From Bin5 sp965207495 (GTDB taxonomy: Bacteria > Chloroflexota > Anaerolineae > Caldilineales > Caldilineaceae): 64,000 bases of DNA. A program made the position numbers and the translations under genes. The notes beneath the pieces were generated by a model. That model had not been told where the DNA came from and made no database searches. It saw only the letters and a list, made by a program, of their open reading frames with translations. The stretch is taken from contig OZ242287.1 in NCBI GenBank assembly GCA_965207495.1, forward strand, positions 1,922,001-1,986,000, given 5' to 3'. This document shows, one piece after another, positions 1-10,496 of the stretch (position 1 is its first letter; each line of letters opens with the position of its first letter).

Positions 1-42
1 CAAGAAGGCGCCCCCTACCTGAATCAAGGAGAAAGACTTTCC

Positions 43-1185
43 ATGAACAGTGCCACAATCTCCGCCATCGAGTGGGGCGCCCTTGTGGGCCAGCGCCCCC
101 GACAAGCAGGTTGCAACTCCCGGGGGCCCGTTCACGGCAACGAGGTCCAGGTGCCCCTGGCCCGCATCACCACGACAGACGGAACCTCAGGCTTCGGCGC
201 CTGCAGGCCCTTTACGGAAAAGGATGCCCACACCTTTCTCGGCGAACAGGTCGACGACCTAATTGATGTCAGCAATGGCGTCGCGCCGCGCGCCGCCTCC
301 CTCGAATTCCCCCTGTGGGACCTGCTCGGCCAGCGCACCGGCCGCCCGGTCTACAGCCTTCTGGCCGAATCGGCCGGCAAGACCCTATCGCAGCCGCCGC
401 GCGTGCGCTGCTACGATACCTCTCTCTACATAGACGACCTGCACCTCGCCACCGACGAGGAGGGCGCCGCCCTTATCGCCACCGAAGCCCGCTTCGGCTA
501 CGAAAACGGCCACCGCTCTTTCAAAATCAAGGTCGGACGCGGCGCACGGCACATGCCCCTCCTCGAAGGCAACAGCCGCGACGTGGCCGTGATCAGGGCC
601 GTGCGCGCAGAAGTCGGCCCCGATGCCGCCATCCTCATCGATGCCAACAACGGCTACAATCTCAACATCGCCAAACAGATCCTGGCCGAAACCGCCGACT
701 GTAACATCTTCTGGCTCGAAGAAGCCTTCCACGAAGACGGCGCGCTCTACGAGGACCTGCATGATTGGATAGAGCGCGAAGGCCTGTCGACCAACATCGC
801 CGACGGCGAGGGTCTGGCCTCCCCCATGCTCCTGGACTACGCCCGCGATGGCTTCGTCGACATCATCCAGTACGATATCTTCAGCCACGGCATGACCAAC
901 TGGCTGGCAACCGGCGCCCAGCTGGACGGCTGGAACGTGGACACCGCGCCCCATCACTACGGGCGCCATATCGGCAACTACGTCTCCGGCCATCTCGCCG
1001 CCGCCGTCGACGGCTTTCTCTTTATCGAGTGGGATGAATGTGCCACACCCGGGCTCGACGGCTCCGCCTACAAGGTGGACGATGGATATGTAAACATGCC
1101 GGACGCGCCCGGCTTCGCCCTCGCTCTCGATGAAGATATCTTCCAGCAGGCAGTCAGGGCCAACGGCTTCGCCGTACGCCAGTAG
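43..1185 (+). CDS. Enolase-superfamily (mandelate racemase-like) sugar acid dehydratase
   Basis: A 380-residue protein of usual length for the mandelate racemase/muconate lactonizing branch of the enolase superfamily. It has the expected order: N-terminal capping domain, then a barrel. A KIK motif sits at about 161-163 (candidate base), and metal-ligand positions fall at D200 (LIDANNGY), E226 (WLEEAF) and D254/E256 (ADGEG). A His pair at 304-305 (APHHYGRH) is a candidate second catalytic residue. Members abstract an alpha proton from a carboxylate and usually dehydrate acid sugars; the substrate here cannot be named. The start is preceded by AAGGAGAAAG at good spacing. The next gene is a close paralogue with the same residue numbering, so this is a tandem duplication. 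Confidence 0.88.
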   Translation: MNSATISAIEWGALVGQRPRQAGCNSRGPVHGNEVQVPLARITTTDGTSGFGACRPFTEKDAHTFLGEQVDDLIDVSNGVAPRAASLEFPLWDLLGQRTGRPVYSLLAESAGKTLSQPPRVRCYDTSLYIDDLHLATDEEGAALIATEARFGYENGHRSFKIKVGRGARHMPLLEGNSRDVAVIRAVRAEVGPDAAILIDANNGYNLNIAKQILAETADCNIFWLEEAFHEDGALYEDLHDWIEREGLSTNIADGEGLASPMLLDYARDGFVDIIQYDIFSHGMTNWLATGAQLDGWNVDTAPHHYGRHIGNYVSGHLAAAVDGFLFIEWDECATPGLDGSAYKVDDGYVNMPDAPGFALALDEDIFQQAVRANGFAVRQ

Positions 1186-1335
1186 CGGAACCGCGCCTTA
1201 AGACTGGAGAAGCCGCCGCCGACTTCCCAGCCAGTCCTGCGTGCCACTATCACAGGCGGAGCGGAATATTGGCGCAGGGGCGCATTCTTTCCTACAATTC
1301 CGGTTAGCTTGACCTAAAGTTCAGGAGATCAGCAG

Positions 1336-2481
1336 ATGCGCGCCGCGCGTATTGCTTCAATCGAATGGGGAACCCTTGTAGGCCGCCGTCCCCGTCTGGC
1401 CGGTTACAACGCCCGCAAGATGGACGACCACGGCTGGGAGACGCCCGTTTCCCTGGCGCGCATCACAACCGCCGATGGCGCTTCTGGCTTCGGCGTCAGC
1501 ATTCTCACCCGCGAGCAAGCCGAACCCTTTCTCGGAACGCCCCTTGACGAACTGATCACCGCCGAAAACGGCGTCGTCGGCGGGGCCTTCGCCCTCGAGA
1601 ATCCGCTGTGGGACCTTCTCGGCCAGCGCGCCGGCCGTCCCATCTACCGGATCCTGGCAGACCGCGCCGGCAAGACCGTGACCGAGCCCTTGCGCGTGCC
1701 CTGCTACGACACCACCCTACTGATCGACGACCTGCACCTCCCCACCGACGAAGAAGGCGCCGCCCTGATAGCGTCAGAGGCCCGCTTCGGTTACGAGAAT
1801 GGGCACCGCGCCTTCAAGATCAAAGTCGGCCGCGGCGCTCGTCACATGCCCATAGAGGAAGGTAACCGCCGCGATGCAGCCGTGGTCCGCGCCGTGCGCG
1901 CCGCCGTCGGTCCCGAAGCAACCATCCTCATCGACGCCAATAACGGCTATACGCTCAACATCGCCAAACATATCCTGAGCGAAACCGCCGACTGCAACGT
2001 ATACTGGCTGGAGGAGGCCTTCTACGAGGATGACGAACTCTATGCCGACCTGCACACCTGGATCGAGCGCGAGGGTCTCTCCGTCCTCATCGCCGACGGC
2101 GAAGGACCCGCCTCGCCCCACCTCCTCGACTACGCCCGCAGAGGGATCATCGACGTGATTCAGTACGACATCTTCAGCTACGGCCTCACAAAATGGCTGC
2201 AGACTGCCCCCAAACTGGACGCGTGGAATGTACGCACCGCCCCCCACCACTACGGTCGCCACCTGGGCAACTTTGTCGCCGGCCATCTCGCCCCCGCGGC
2301 CAAAAACTTTGCCTTCGTCGAATGGGATGAGCTCTCTACCCCGGGCCTCGACAGCTCCGCCTACGCAGTGGACGACGGCCTTGTCACCTTGCCGGACGCA
2401 CCCGGCTTCGGCCTGAAGCTGGACGAAAACCTCTTTCAGCAAGCGGTAAAAGAAAATGGCTTTGTCGTCAAAAGCAATTAA
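1336..2481 (+). CDS. Enolase-superfamily sugar acid dehydratase, tandem paralogue
   Basis: This 381-residue protein aligns without shifts to the gene upstream. It keeps KIK at about 161-163, D200, E226, D254/E256 and the HH pair at 304-305. Differences are concentrated in the N-terminal capping domain (about residues 20-60), which in this superfamily shapes substrate choice, so the two copies may act on different acid sugars. An AGGAG motif precedes the ATG. The 150-base spacer between the copies carries no gene. The function is inferred from family motifs only. Confidence 0.88.
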   Translation: MRAARIASIEWGTLVGRRPRLAGYNARKMDDHGWETPVSLARITTADGASGFGVSILTREQAEPFLGTPLDELITAENGVVGGAFALENPLWDLLGQRAGRPIYRILADRAGKTVTEPLRVPCYDTTLLIDDLHLPTDEEGAALIASEARFGYENGHRAFKIKVGRGARHMPIEEGNRRDAAVVRAVRAAVGPEATILIDANNGYTLNIAKHILSETADCNVYWLEEAFYEDDELYADLHTWIEREGLSVLIADGEGPASPHLLDYARRGIIDVIQYDIFSYGLTKWLQTAPKLDAWNVRTAPHHYGRHLGNFVAGHLAPAAKNFAFVEWDELSTPGLDSSAYAVDDGLVTLPDAPGFGLKLDENLFQQAVKENGFVVKSN

Positions 2482-2542
2482 AATGAACCGTCTCCCGCAA
2501 AACGGGACCTACTCTTAAGAGCCGCAAACATCGAGTTGAGAA

Positions 2543-5632
<3,090 letters not shown>

Positions 5633-5751
5633 TCCTACGACATGCCCATCCCTACCGGGCACTGCAGGCTGTGACTGCTGAATACGACCAGCCTTCACTG
5701 CCCCCGAACGACCGAGAACCGGAATCAATTAGCTAAGGGGAGAAGAGAACA

Positions 5752-6554
5752 ATGGGTACAGACTATCTCGCAGGCAATAAAGCCAGCGACGAGCAAATCG
5801 AAGCCTGGGCGGACCAGTTCAATCGCGAAGGCTGTCTCTTCCTGCGCAATGTGCTGCCCACGGATTGGACCGACCAGCTGCGCGCCGATCTGGAAGTGGC
5901 CCTGCGCGACAATCCCAATGGCCTCAACAACAAGAGCCAACGCGCCCACCTCGCCCACCGCTTGTTCGAGACCAGTGCCGCCAACCTGCGCCTCTTCGAC
6001 ATGGAGCCGATGGTCTCACTCGCCGAAACGATTATCGGGACAGACTGCCACGTCATCCACAACAACTCGTTCATCTCCCCGCCAGGCGGAGGGCTCGATG
6101 GCTGGCATCAGGATGATCGACCCCATTACATCGTCAAAGACGGAAGTGCACCGGCAAACATCCATCTGCCCACCCTATTCTTCACCGCCAACTACTACCT
6201 GACCGACGTCATCGAAATCGAGCACGGCGGCACCGAAACCATTCCCGGCTCACATCTCTTCGGCGCCAGTCCCCCTCCCGACAGCTCGACGGCACCGAGT
6301 GGGAAGACCGCATCCAATACAATTTGGGAAAAGCTGGCAGCGTGGTCCTCTTCAACAACCAGGTCTGGCACCGCGGCGGCCCCAACCGCAGCCAGCGCAC
6401 ACGCTACATCACACAGGTCACCTACGCCCGCCGCATCGTCGGCCACAAGTACTACCCGTTCATGAACTACGCCATGCCCGAGCATGTCTACGCCGGCGCC
6501 GATGACCGCCTGCGTCGGCTTCTGGGATTCCTGCCCCATGGCGCCTATGGATAG
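5752..6554 (+). pseudogene. Phytanoyl-CoA dioxygenase (PhyH) family gene, broken by a frameshift
   Basis: The first frame (5752-6465) encodes an Fe(II)/2-oxoglutarate dioxygenase of the PhyH family. The facial-triad HxD is at H119/D121 (GWHQDD), followed by a PGSHLFGAS segment. After the run of five C at 6271-6275 the homology jumps frame. The sequence resumes as LDGTEWEDRIQYNLGKAGS and contains the distal His (QVWHRGG) and the 2-oxoglutarate-binding Arg (RTRYI), ending at 6554. Restoring one C gives an intact protein of about 267 residues. As written, the predicted 237-residue product lacks the distal His and Arg and should be inactive. It could be a real pseudogene or a sequencing/assembly error in a homopolymer. 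It is followed closely by an SDR gene on the same strand. Confidence 0.82.
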
Positions 6555-6610
6555 CCGCCGCCGAGTAGCCCAGCGCAGGCCGCGAAACCTGAATTCGTGA
6601 GGAATCGGAG

Positions 6611-7387
6611 ATGAAGGGAATTGCAGGCAAACGCGTCTTCCTGTCCGCCGCCGCCGCAGGAATCGGGCGCGCCATAGCCGACCGCTTCCTCCAGGCAGGT
6701 GCACACGTCTGCATCTGTGATATAGACGAAGCCGCCTTGGCCCGCTTGGAGGGCTCCCACGATCGGCTCACAGTCGTCCGCGCCGACGTGGCCGACCCAG
6801 GGCAACTGGAGTCCGCCTTCCTCACGGTCGCCCGGGATCTCGGCGGGCTGGATGTGCTGGTCAATAACGCCGGCATCTCCGGCCCAACCGCGAACACCGA
6901 GAGCATCTCGCCTGCCGACTGGCAGCGCACAATCGACGTGAACCTCAATGGCGCATTCTACTGCTCACGCCTCGCCATCCCCCTGCTCAAAACAAGCGGC
7001 GCTGGCTCGATCATCAATATCGGCTCCACCGCCGGCCTGCACGGCTACCCCCTGCGCGCCCCCTACGCAGCCTCCAAATGGGCCCTGATCGGCCTTACCA
7101 AGACCCTCGCCATGGAACTGGGCCCCCACGGAATCCGCGTCAACGCCGTCTGCCCCGGCTCCGTCGAAGGACCGCGCATCGATGGCGTCCACGCCGCCAA
7201 GGCCGCAGCCCGCGGCGTCAGCGTCGAGGAAATTCGCGAAGCATTTCGCCAGAAAAGCTCCCTGCGCACCCTGATTGCTCCGGACGATGTCGCCGAAACC
7301 ATACTCTTCCTCTGTTCCGATAGCGCCGCCCGCATCTCCGGCCAGGCCCTCGCCGTCGACGGCCACACCGAAACCATGCGCATGTGA
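6611..7387 (+). CDS. SDR-family oxidoreductase
   Basis: A classical short-chain dehydrogenase/reductase of 258 residues. The N-terminal nucleotide-binding loop is SAAAAGIGRAIA, a variant of the usual TGxxxGIG. VNNAG and the active site YAASK with the upstream Ser (STAGL) are present, and PGSVEGPR follows. The C-terminus ends in a standard SAARISGQALAVDGH segment. These enzymes use NAD(P)H to interconvert alcohols and ketones; the substrate is unknown. It lies 56 bases after the frameshifted PhyH gene and is probably cotranscribed with it. An AGGAATCGGAG site precedes the ATG. Confidence 0.9.
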   Translation: MKGIAGKRVFLSAAAAGIGRAIADRFLQAGAHVCICDIDEAALARLEGSHDRLTVVRADVADPGQLESAFLTVARDLGGLDVLVNNAGISGPTANTESISPADWQRTIDVNLNGAFYCSRLAIPLLKTSGAGSIINIGSTAGLHGYPLRAPYAASKWALIGLTKTLAMELGPHGIRVNAVCPGSVEGPRIDGVHAAKAAARGVSVEEIREAFRQKSSLRTLIAPDDVAETILFLCSDSAARISGQALAVDGHTETMRM

Positions 7388-7538
7388 GCAAGCCGCCGTC
7401 CCGCCCCCTTGGTCCCCCCGACAATCCTGCGCTTTCACTTCGCAAACTTCAGTCCATCTTGCCGCTCATCTTCTACGGCTCTGCTCCTCGAATAAGCACT
7501 CTCCCATGCAACGGCGCCGCGCCCGTCATCTCTGCCCT

Positions 7539-7566
7539 TACGCAATACGCAATACGCAATACGCAG
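7539..7566. repeat. Short tandem heptamer repeat, four TACGCAR units
   Basis: Three units of TACGCAA are followed by one TACGCAG. The array is preceded by CTGCCCT, exactly as in the second array at 46548-46575. Heptameric arrays of this kind are known from other bacteria, notably cyanobacteria, as intergenic short tandem repeats of unknown function. Confidence 0.85.
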
Positions 7567-7611
7567 AAGCCGGGCTTTCTAACTGGACACACATGAGAAA
7601 CTGCCCTTCAA

Positions 7612-7640
7612 TTGCTCTCCAGCCAGGACTGTGCTATCTT
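7612..7640 (+). promoter_or_regulatory. Putative rex promoter
   Basis: TTGCTC at 7612-7617 and TATCTT at 7635-7640 are separated by 17 bases, with a TGTGC extension directly before the -10 box. The same TGTGC plus TATC arrangement occurs at the tRNA-Arg promoter in this window. The match to the sigma-70 consensus is only moderate. Confidence 0.4.
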
Positions 7641-7658
7641 TAGTGAATTATTTCGCAG
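7641..7658. promoter_or_regulatory. Putative Rex operator
   Basis: TAGTGAA, four bases, TTCGCAG is an inverted repeat matching 11 of the 14 fixed positions of the general Rex site TTGTGAA-N4-TTCACAA. It sits directly after the proposed -10 box, where bound Rex would block transcription of its own gene. This is inference from pattern and position. Confidence 0.45.
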
Positions 7659-7786
7659 TCTGACCTGGGCTTCAGAGCGTACGCGGCCCTCTTACCACCC
7701 GAATGTTTGTACCCGTTGGCTCCCACGGATTCCAGCAACCACGGCAAATCTGACGCCCCGCAATTCTAGAAAGCGACAACTTCAAG

Positions 7787-8428
7787 GTGAAGGACGAAAG
7801 AACGCAAGGGAAGCCCCCCATCCCTGACATCGTTATCGGACGACTTCCGGTCTATCTGCGCACCCTGCGCCTCCTTGCCGTTGACGGGCGCGAGGTGACC
7901 TCCAGCCAGGAGCTCGGCGAGCATCTCGGCATCAGCTCCGCGCAAATTCGCAAGGATCTGAGCCACTTCGGTGAATTCGGCAAGCAGGGAACCGGATATA
8001 ACATCGAATTCCTGTGCCGGCAGCTTCAGATTATCCTCAACGTCGACAGGATCTGGCCCGTGATTCTGGTCGGCGCCGGCTCTCTCGGTACCGCTATCGC
8101 CAACTATCAGGAGTTTGGACCGAGCGGCTTTCGTATCGTGTCCGTCTTCGATGAGGACCCGCAAAAGATCGGGCAGCCGATCGGGAATGGACTGCGCATC
8201 GAGGATTTCGCAAACCTCAACCAGCAGGTCAATGAGTCAGAAGTGCAGATAGCCGTGATGGCCGTTCCGGCCCACGCCGCCCAGCGCGTCGCCGTACAGC
8301 TCATCGACGCTGGGTTGAACAGCATTCTCTGCTATGCCCCCATCACGCTGTCCGTCCCCGCGCACGTTCGCGTCGAATACATCGACCCGGTCGTCCACTT
8401 CCAACATATGACCTACTATCTGCGTTGA
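7787..8428 (+). CDS. rex: Redox-sensing transcriptional repressor Rex
   Basis: This 213-residue protein has the Rex layout. An N-terminal winged helix (about 18-80) includes SSAQIRKDLSHFGEFGKQGTGY, a hallmark of the family. A Rossmann domain follows with the GAGSLG dinucleotide loop at 96-101, and the C-terminal swapped helix ends in VVHFQHMTYYL. Rex binds NADH and releases DNA when the NADH/NAD+ ratio rises, controlling respiratory and fermentative genes. The start is a GTG. The gene is monocistronic and convergent with rsmG. A candidate operator upstream suggests autoregulation. Confidence 0.96.
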   Translation: MKDERTQGKPPIPDIVIGRLPVYLRTLRLLAVDGREVTSSQELGEHLGISSAQIRKDLSHFGEFGKQGTGYNIEFLCRQLQIILNVDRIWPVILVGAGSLGTAIANYQEFGPSGFRIVSVFDEDPQKIGQPIGNGLRIEDFANLNQQVNESEVQIAVMAVPAHAAQRVAVQLIDAGLNSILCYAPITLSVPAHVRVEYIDPVVHFQHMTYYLR

Positions 8429-8499
8429 GGATATGCCTCCCCTGCAGGGCTTGGCATGCGCCCAACGGCCCGAACCCGTTGTCCAACAACGGTCCGCCG

Positions 8500-9231
8500 T
8501 CAAAGAGGCTCTTTGCGTGGCAATCCCTGCTGCCTGGGGTAAATTCTGGGGGTCTTCCGCAGCTTCTTTATCAGTAGAACACGCCGCTCTTCATCCAGGG
8601 TCGGCACCGCCACAGGCGCAAACCGCACCGTCTCGCCGCCCAGTAGTTCGATCGCATTACGCGCTTCCATGAACTCCTCGGCCGCGTTCGGTCCCTTATA
8701 AATGACCGCCAGCCCGCCTTGACGCACAAACGGCAGCACGTACTCCGCCAGCGTATTCAGCCGGGCCACGGCCCTGGCAGCCGCCAGATCGAACTGACCG
8801 CGAAAGCGACGATCACGGCCCAACTCTTCTGCCCTGCCTTGAACGAGGGTTACATTCTCAAGCGACAGCGTATTCACGACCTCTTCGAGAAATCGTATCT
8901 TCTTGGCCGTGCCGTCCACCAGCGTCAGTTTCAGATGGGGCCACGCGATTTTGAGTGGAACGCCCGGGAATCCCGCGCCCGTGCCGATGTCAACGCAGGC
9001 CAGTGCCCGTTTAGGCGGCAAAGAAGCGCCAATCTCCTCCGCGACCAGCGGCAGGCCGGTCAGACAGTCCAGAAAGTGCTTTCTCTGCACGTCCACACTC
9101 TCCGTGATCGCGGTCAGATTCATCTTCTGATTCCACTCCGCCAGCAGCGCGGCATACACGCGAAAATGTTCAATCTGCTCGCGTGAGAGCGGGATTCCTA
9201 AGGCGGTTGCCCCCGAAATAAGAGTCTGCAT
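8500..9231 (-). CDS. rsmG: 16S rRNA (guanine-N7)-methyltransferase RsmG
   Basis: This 243-residue protein methylates G527 of 16S rRNA. It has WNQKMNLTAITE at about 33-44, HFLDCL at 52-57, and the S-adenosylmethionine loop VDIGTGAGFPGVPLKIA from about residue 80. The later AAARAVA segment is also typical of RsmG/GidB. Length and motif order match the family. It is convergent with rex and divergent from the Nudix gene. The 45-base gap before the Nudix gene contains two copies of CGTATTCTAG, whose complement reads GTGCTAGAATACG and could be a -10 element for this gene. Confidence 0.95.
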   Translation of the reverse strand: MQTLISGATALGIPLSREQIEHFRVYAALLAEWNQKMNLTAITESVDVQRKHFLDCLTGLPLVAEEIGASLPPKRALACVDIGTGAGFPGVPLKIAWPHLKLTLVDGTAKKIRFLEEVVNTLSLENVTLVQGRAEELGRDRRFRGQFDLAAARAVARLNTLAEYVLPFVRQGGLAVIYKGPNAAEEFMEARNAIELLGGETVRFAPVAVPTLDEERRVLLIKKLRKTPRIYPRQQGLPRKEPL

Positions 9232-9275
9232 GCCCGTATTCTAGCTCTCTCGTATTCTAGCACTGGAGTTGAACT

Positions 9276-9737
9276 GTGAAGACGATTCGATACAAGTCCG
9301 CCGGCGGTATCGTGGCCCAAAAAGACATCCTCGCCCACCTCCCCGCGGCTGAGACCTTTCTACTCCTGCTGGACCGCCCCAGTCGCGCCGAAGTGCGTTT
9401 GCCCAAGGGACATATCGACCCCGGCGAGAGCGCCACAGAAGCGGCCCTGCGCGAAACCAGCGAAGAAGCTGGCTTCGGCGACCTGCGCATTCTTGCCGAC
9501 CTGGGCCGCCGTACCGTTGAATTCGACTACAAGGGCGCGCACTACATTCGGGAGGAACACTACTTCCTGATGGAACTGCTGTCCCCGCGTCAGGTAACCC
9601 GGCCCCCCAAAGACGCCAAACAGTTTCACATCCTGTGGGAACCTGTCGCACGCGCCAGCGAAAGGTTGACCTATGAGGCCGAGCGCCTGTTCGTAGAGGA
9701 CGCCGTCAAAGCGCTCCTGGACCTGCCCGGCTTCTGA
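9276..9737 (+). CDS. Nudix hydrolase
   Basis: A 153-residue pyrophosphohydrolase of the Nudix superfamily. The Nudix box spans about residues 45-67, with G45, E51, R59/E60, E63/E64 and G66 in place; the position after RE is T61 rather than the usual aliphatic residue. Such enzymes cleave nucleoside diphosphates linked to another moiety; members this size often act on diadenosine polyphosphates or oxidised nucleotides, but the substrate is not determinable. The start codon is GTG, with TGGAGTTGAACT upstream as the ribosome site. Confidence 0.9.
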   Translation: MKTIRYKSAGGIVAQKDILAHLPAAETFLLLLDRPSRAEVRLPKGHIDPGESATEAALRETSEEAGFGDLRILADLGRRTVEFDYKGAHYIREEHYFLMELLSPRQVTRPPKDAKQFHILWEPVARASERLTYEAERLFVEDAVKALLDLPGF

Positions 9738-9745
9738 GCCCTAAC

Positions 9746-9778
9746 AATACAAAAACCGGGAAGGCAAGCATTCCCGGC
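9746..9778 (-). terminator. Rho-independent terminator of the rpsU-infA unit
   Basis: Read on the minus strand, a 7-bp perfect stem (CCGGGAA/TTCCCGG, 9756-9762 with 9771-9777, 8-base loop) is followed by TTTTTGTATTG. It lies about 120 bases past the end of infA. On the plus strand no T-tract follows, so it serves the minus strand. Confidence 0.8.
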
Positions 9779-9900
9779 TCGTTGCAACTTCCACAGTCTT
9801 CGATTCTTTCCCGTCGCTGAAAATGCCCCTGTATCCAGAAACGCCCACCCGTGCGCCAGTGCCGCGCACGCCTTCGTACTTCTTAGATGCAGTTAACTTG

Positions 9901-10116
9901 CTACTTGCGCCGATATGTAATACGTCCACGTGTTAAATCATATGGACTCATATCGACCCTCACCTTGTCACCGAGAAACACCCGAATGTAGTTCCTCCGC
10001 ATTTTGCCCGACAAATATGCCAGAACAACATGCCCATTCTCCAATTCCACCCGAAACTGGGCATTCGGCAGGGCTTCGATGACTTTGCCTTCCAGTGTGA
10101 GTATTTCCTCAGCCAT
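9901..10116 (-). CDS. infA: Translation initiation factor IF-1
   Basis: A 71-residue OB-fold protein matching IF-1 along its whole length: EGKVIEALPNAQFRVELENG, then LAYLSGKMRRNYIRVFLGDKV and the C-terminal SPYDLTRGRITYR. IF-1 binds the ribosomal A site during initiation. The ATG is preceded by GGAGAG. It lies 59 bases downstream of rpsU on the same strand and shares its terminator. The usual partner rpmJ is not seen downstream. Confidence 0.97.
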   Translation of the reverse strand: MAEEILTLEGKVIEALPNAQFRVELENGHVVLAYLSGKMRRNYIRVFLGDKVRVDMSPYDLTRGRITYRRK

Positions 10117-10175
10117 ATCTCTCCATCAGTTTACGCGTGGTCGGCAGCTTCGCAGCCTGGTCTTCGAAACATGCT

Positions 10176-10370
10176 CTAACGGAAAGACCGGGCCGCGTTC
10201 CGTCGTGCTTTTCGGATTGCCTTCTGTTTATTGATGCGTCGGACCTCACTCTTGGACGTGAACCAGCGCTTCTGGCGTACAATCGGTAAAATTCGCGACT
10301 CGGCTACCGACTTCCGGAACCGCCGCATCAGACTTTCCTGGGACTCTCCTTGCCTTAACTCAACGCTAAT
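10176..10370 (-). CDS. rpsU: Ribosomal protein S21, probable ATT start
   Basis: The protein matches bS21: SVELRQGESQESLMRRFRKSV, then FTSKSEVRRINKQKAIRKARR with a basic C-terminus. The start is unusual. There is no ATG. A near-perfect Shine-Dalgarno AAGGGGGTGA ends 5 bases before an ATT at 10370-10368, giving a 64-residue product that begins exactly where homologues begin. A GTG at 10379 and a TTG at 10388 are in frame but overlap or precede the ribosome site, so they are poorly placed. The gene leads infA in a probable two-gene operon. The function is certain; the start codon is inference. Confidence 0.85.
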   Translation of the reverse strand: MSVELRQGESQESLMRRFRKSVAESRILPIVRQKRWFTSKSEVRRINKQKAIRKARRNAARSFR

Positions 10371-10415
10371 CGAACTCACCCCCTTCAAGACTTTAGTGAA
10401 AATCGGACAAAATAA

Positions 10416-10452
10416 GCCTGCCAGCCCCTTGTACTTCAGTAGACTGGCAGGC
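10416..10452 (-). promoter_or_regulatory. Hairpin in the rpsU leader (attenuator or terminator)
   Basis: A perfect 9-bp stem (GCCTGCCAG with CTGGCAGGC, 19-base loop) is followed on the minus strand by TTATTTTG. It lies between the end of the S1-domain gene and rpsU, downstream of the TATAAT element at 10459-10464. It can therefore act as the terminator of the S1 gene and as a leader structure of rpsU. Confidence 0.6.
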
Positions 10453-10458
10453 AGCGCA

Positions 10459-10488
10459 ATTATAAACGACAGGAGGTGAAGACTGCAA
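10459..10488 (-). promoter_or_regulatory. Putative rpsU promoter
   Basis: On the minus strand TTGCAG (10488-10483) and a perfect TATAAT (10464-10459) are 18 bases apart, immediately after the stop of the S1-domain gene. This allows rpsU-infA to be transcribed independently of the upstream gene. Confidence 0.5.
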
Positions 10489-10496
10489 ATACCACG

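Larger units (their letters stand above)
7388..7786. other. Intergenic region with heptamer repeat and rex promoter
   Basis: No gene is supported in this 399-base spacer. It holds a four-unit TACGCAA/TACGCAG array at 7539-7566 and, further on, the probable rex promoter and operator. Open frames here overlap the repeat and have no recognisable product. Confidence 0.6.

Noticed and set aside
8476..8492. CCGTTGT-CCA-ACAACGG hairpin between rex and rsmG
   Set aside because: A 7-bp stem with no T-tract on either strand; not enough to call a terminator.
9741..9929. 62-residue minus-strand frame after infA
   Set aside because: It starts inside infA and runs through the terminator hairpin, and does not match rpmJ, the usual infA neighbour.
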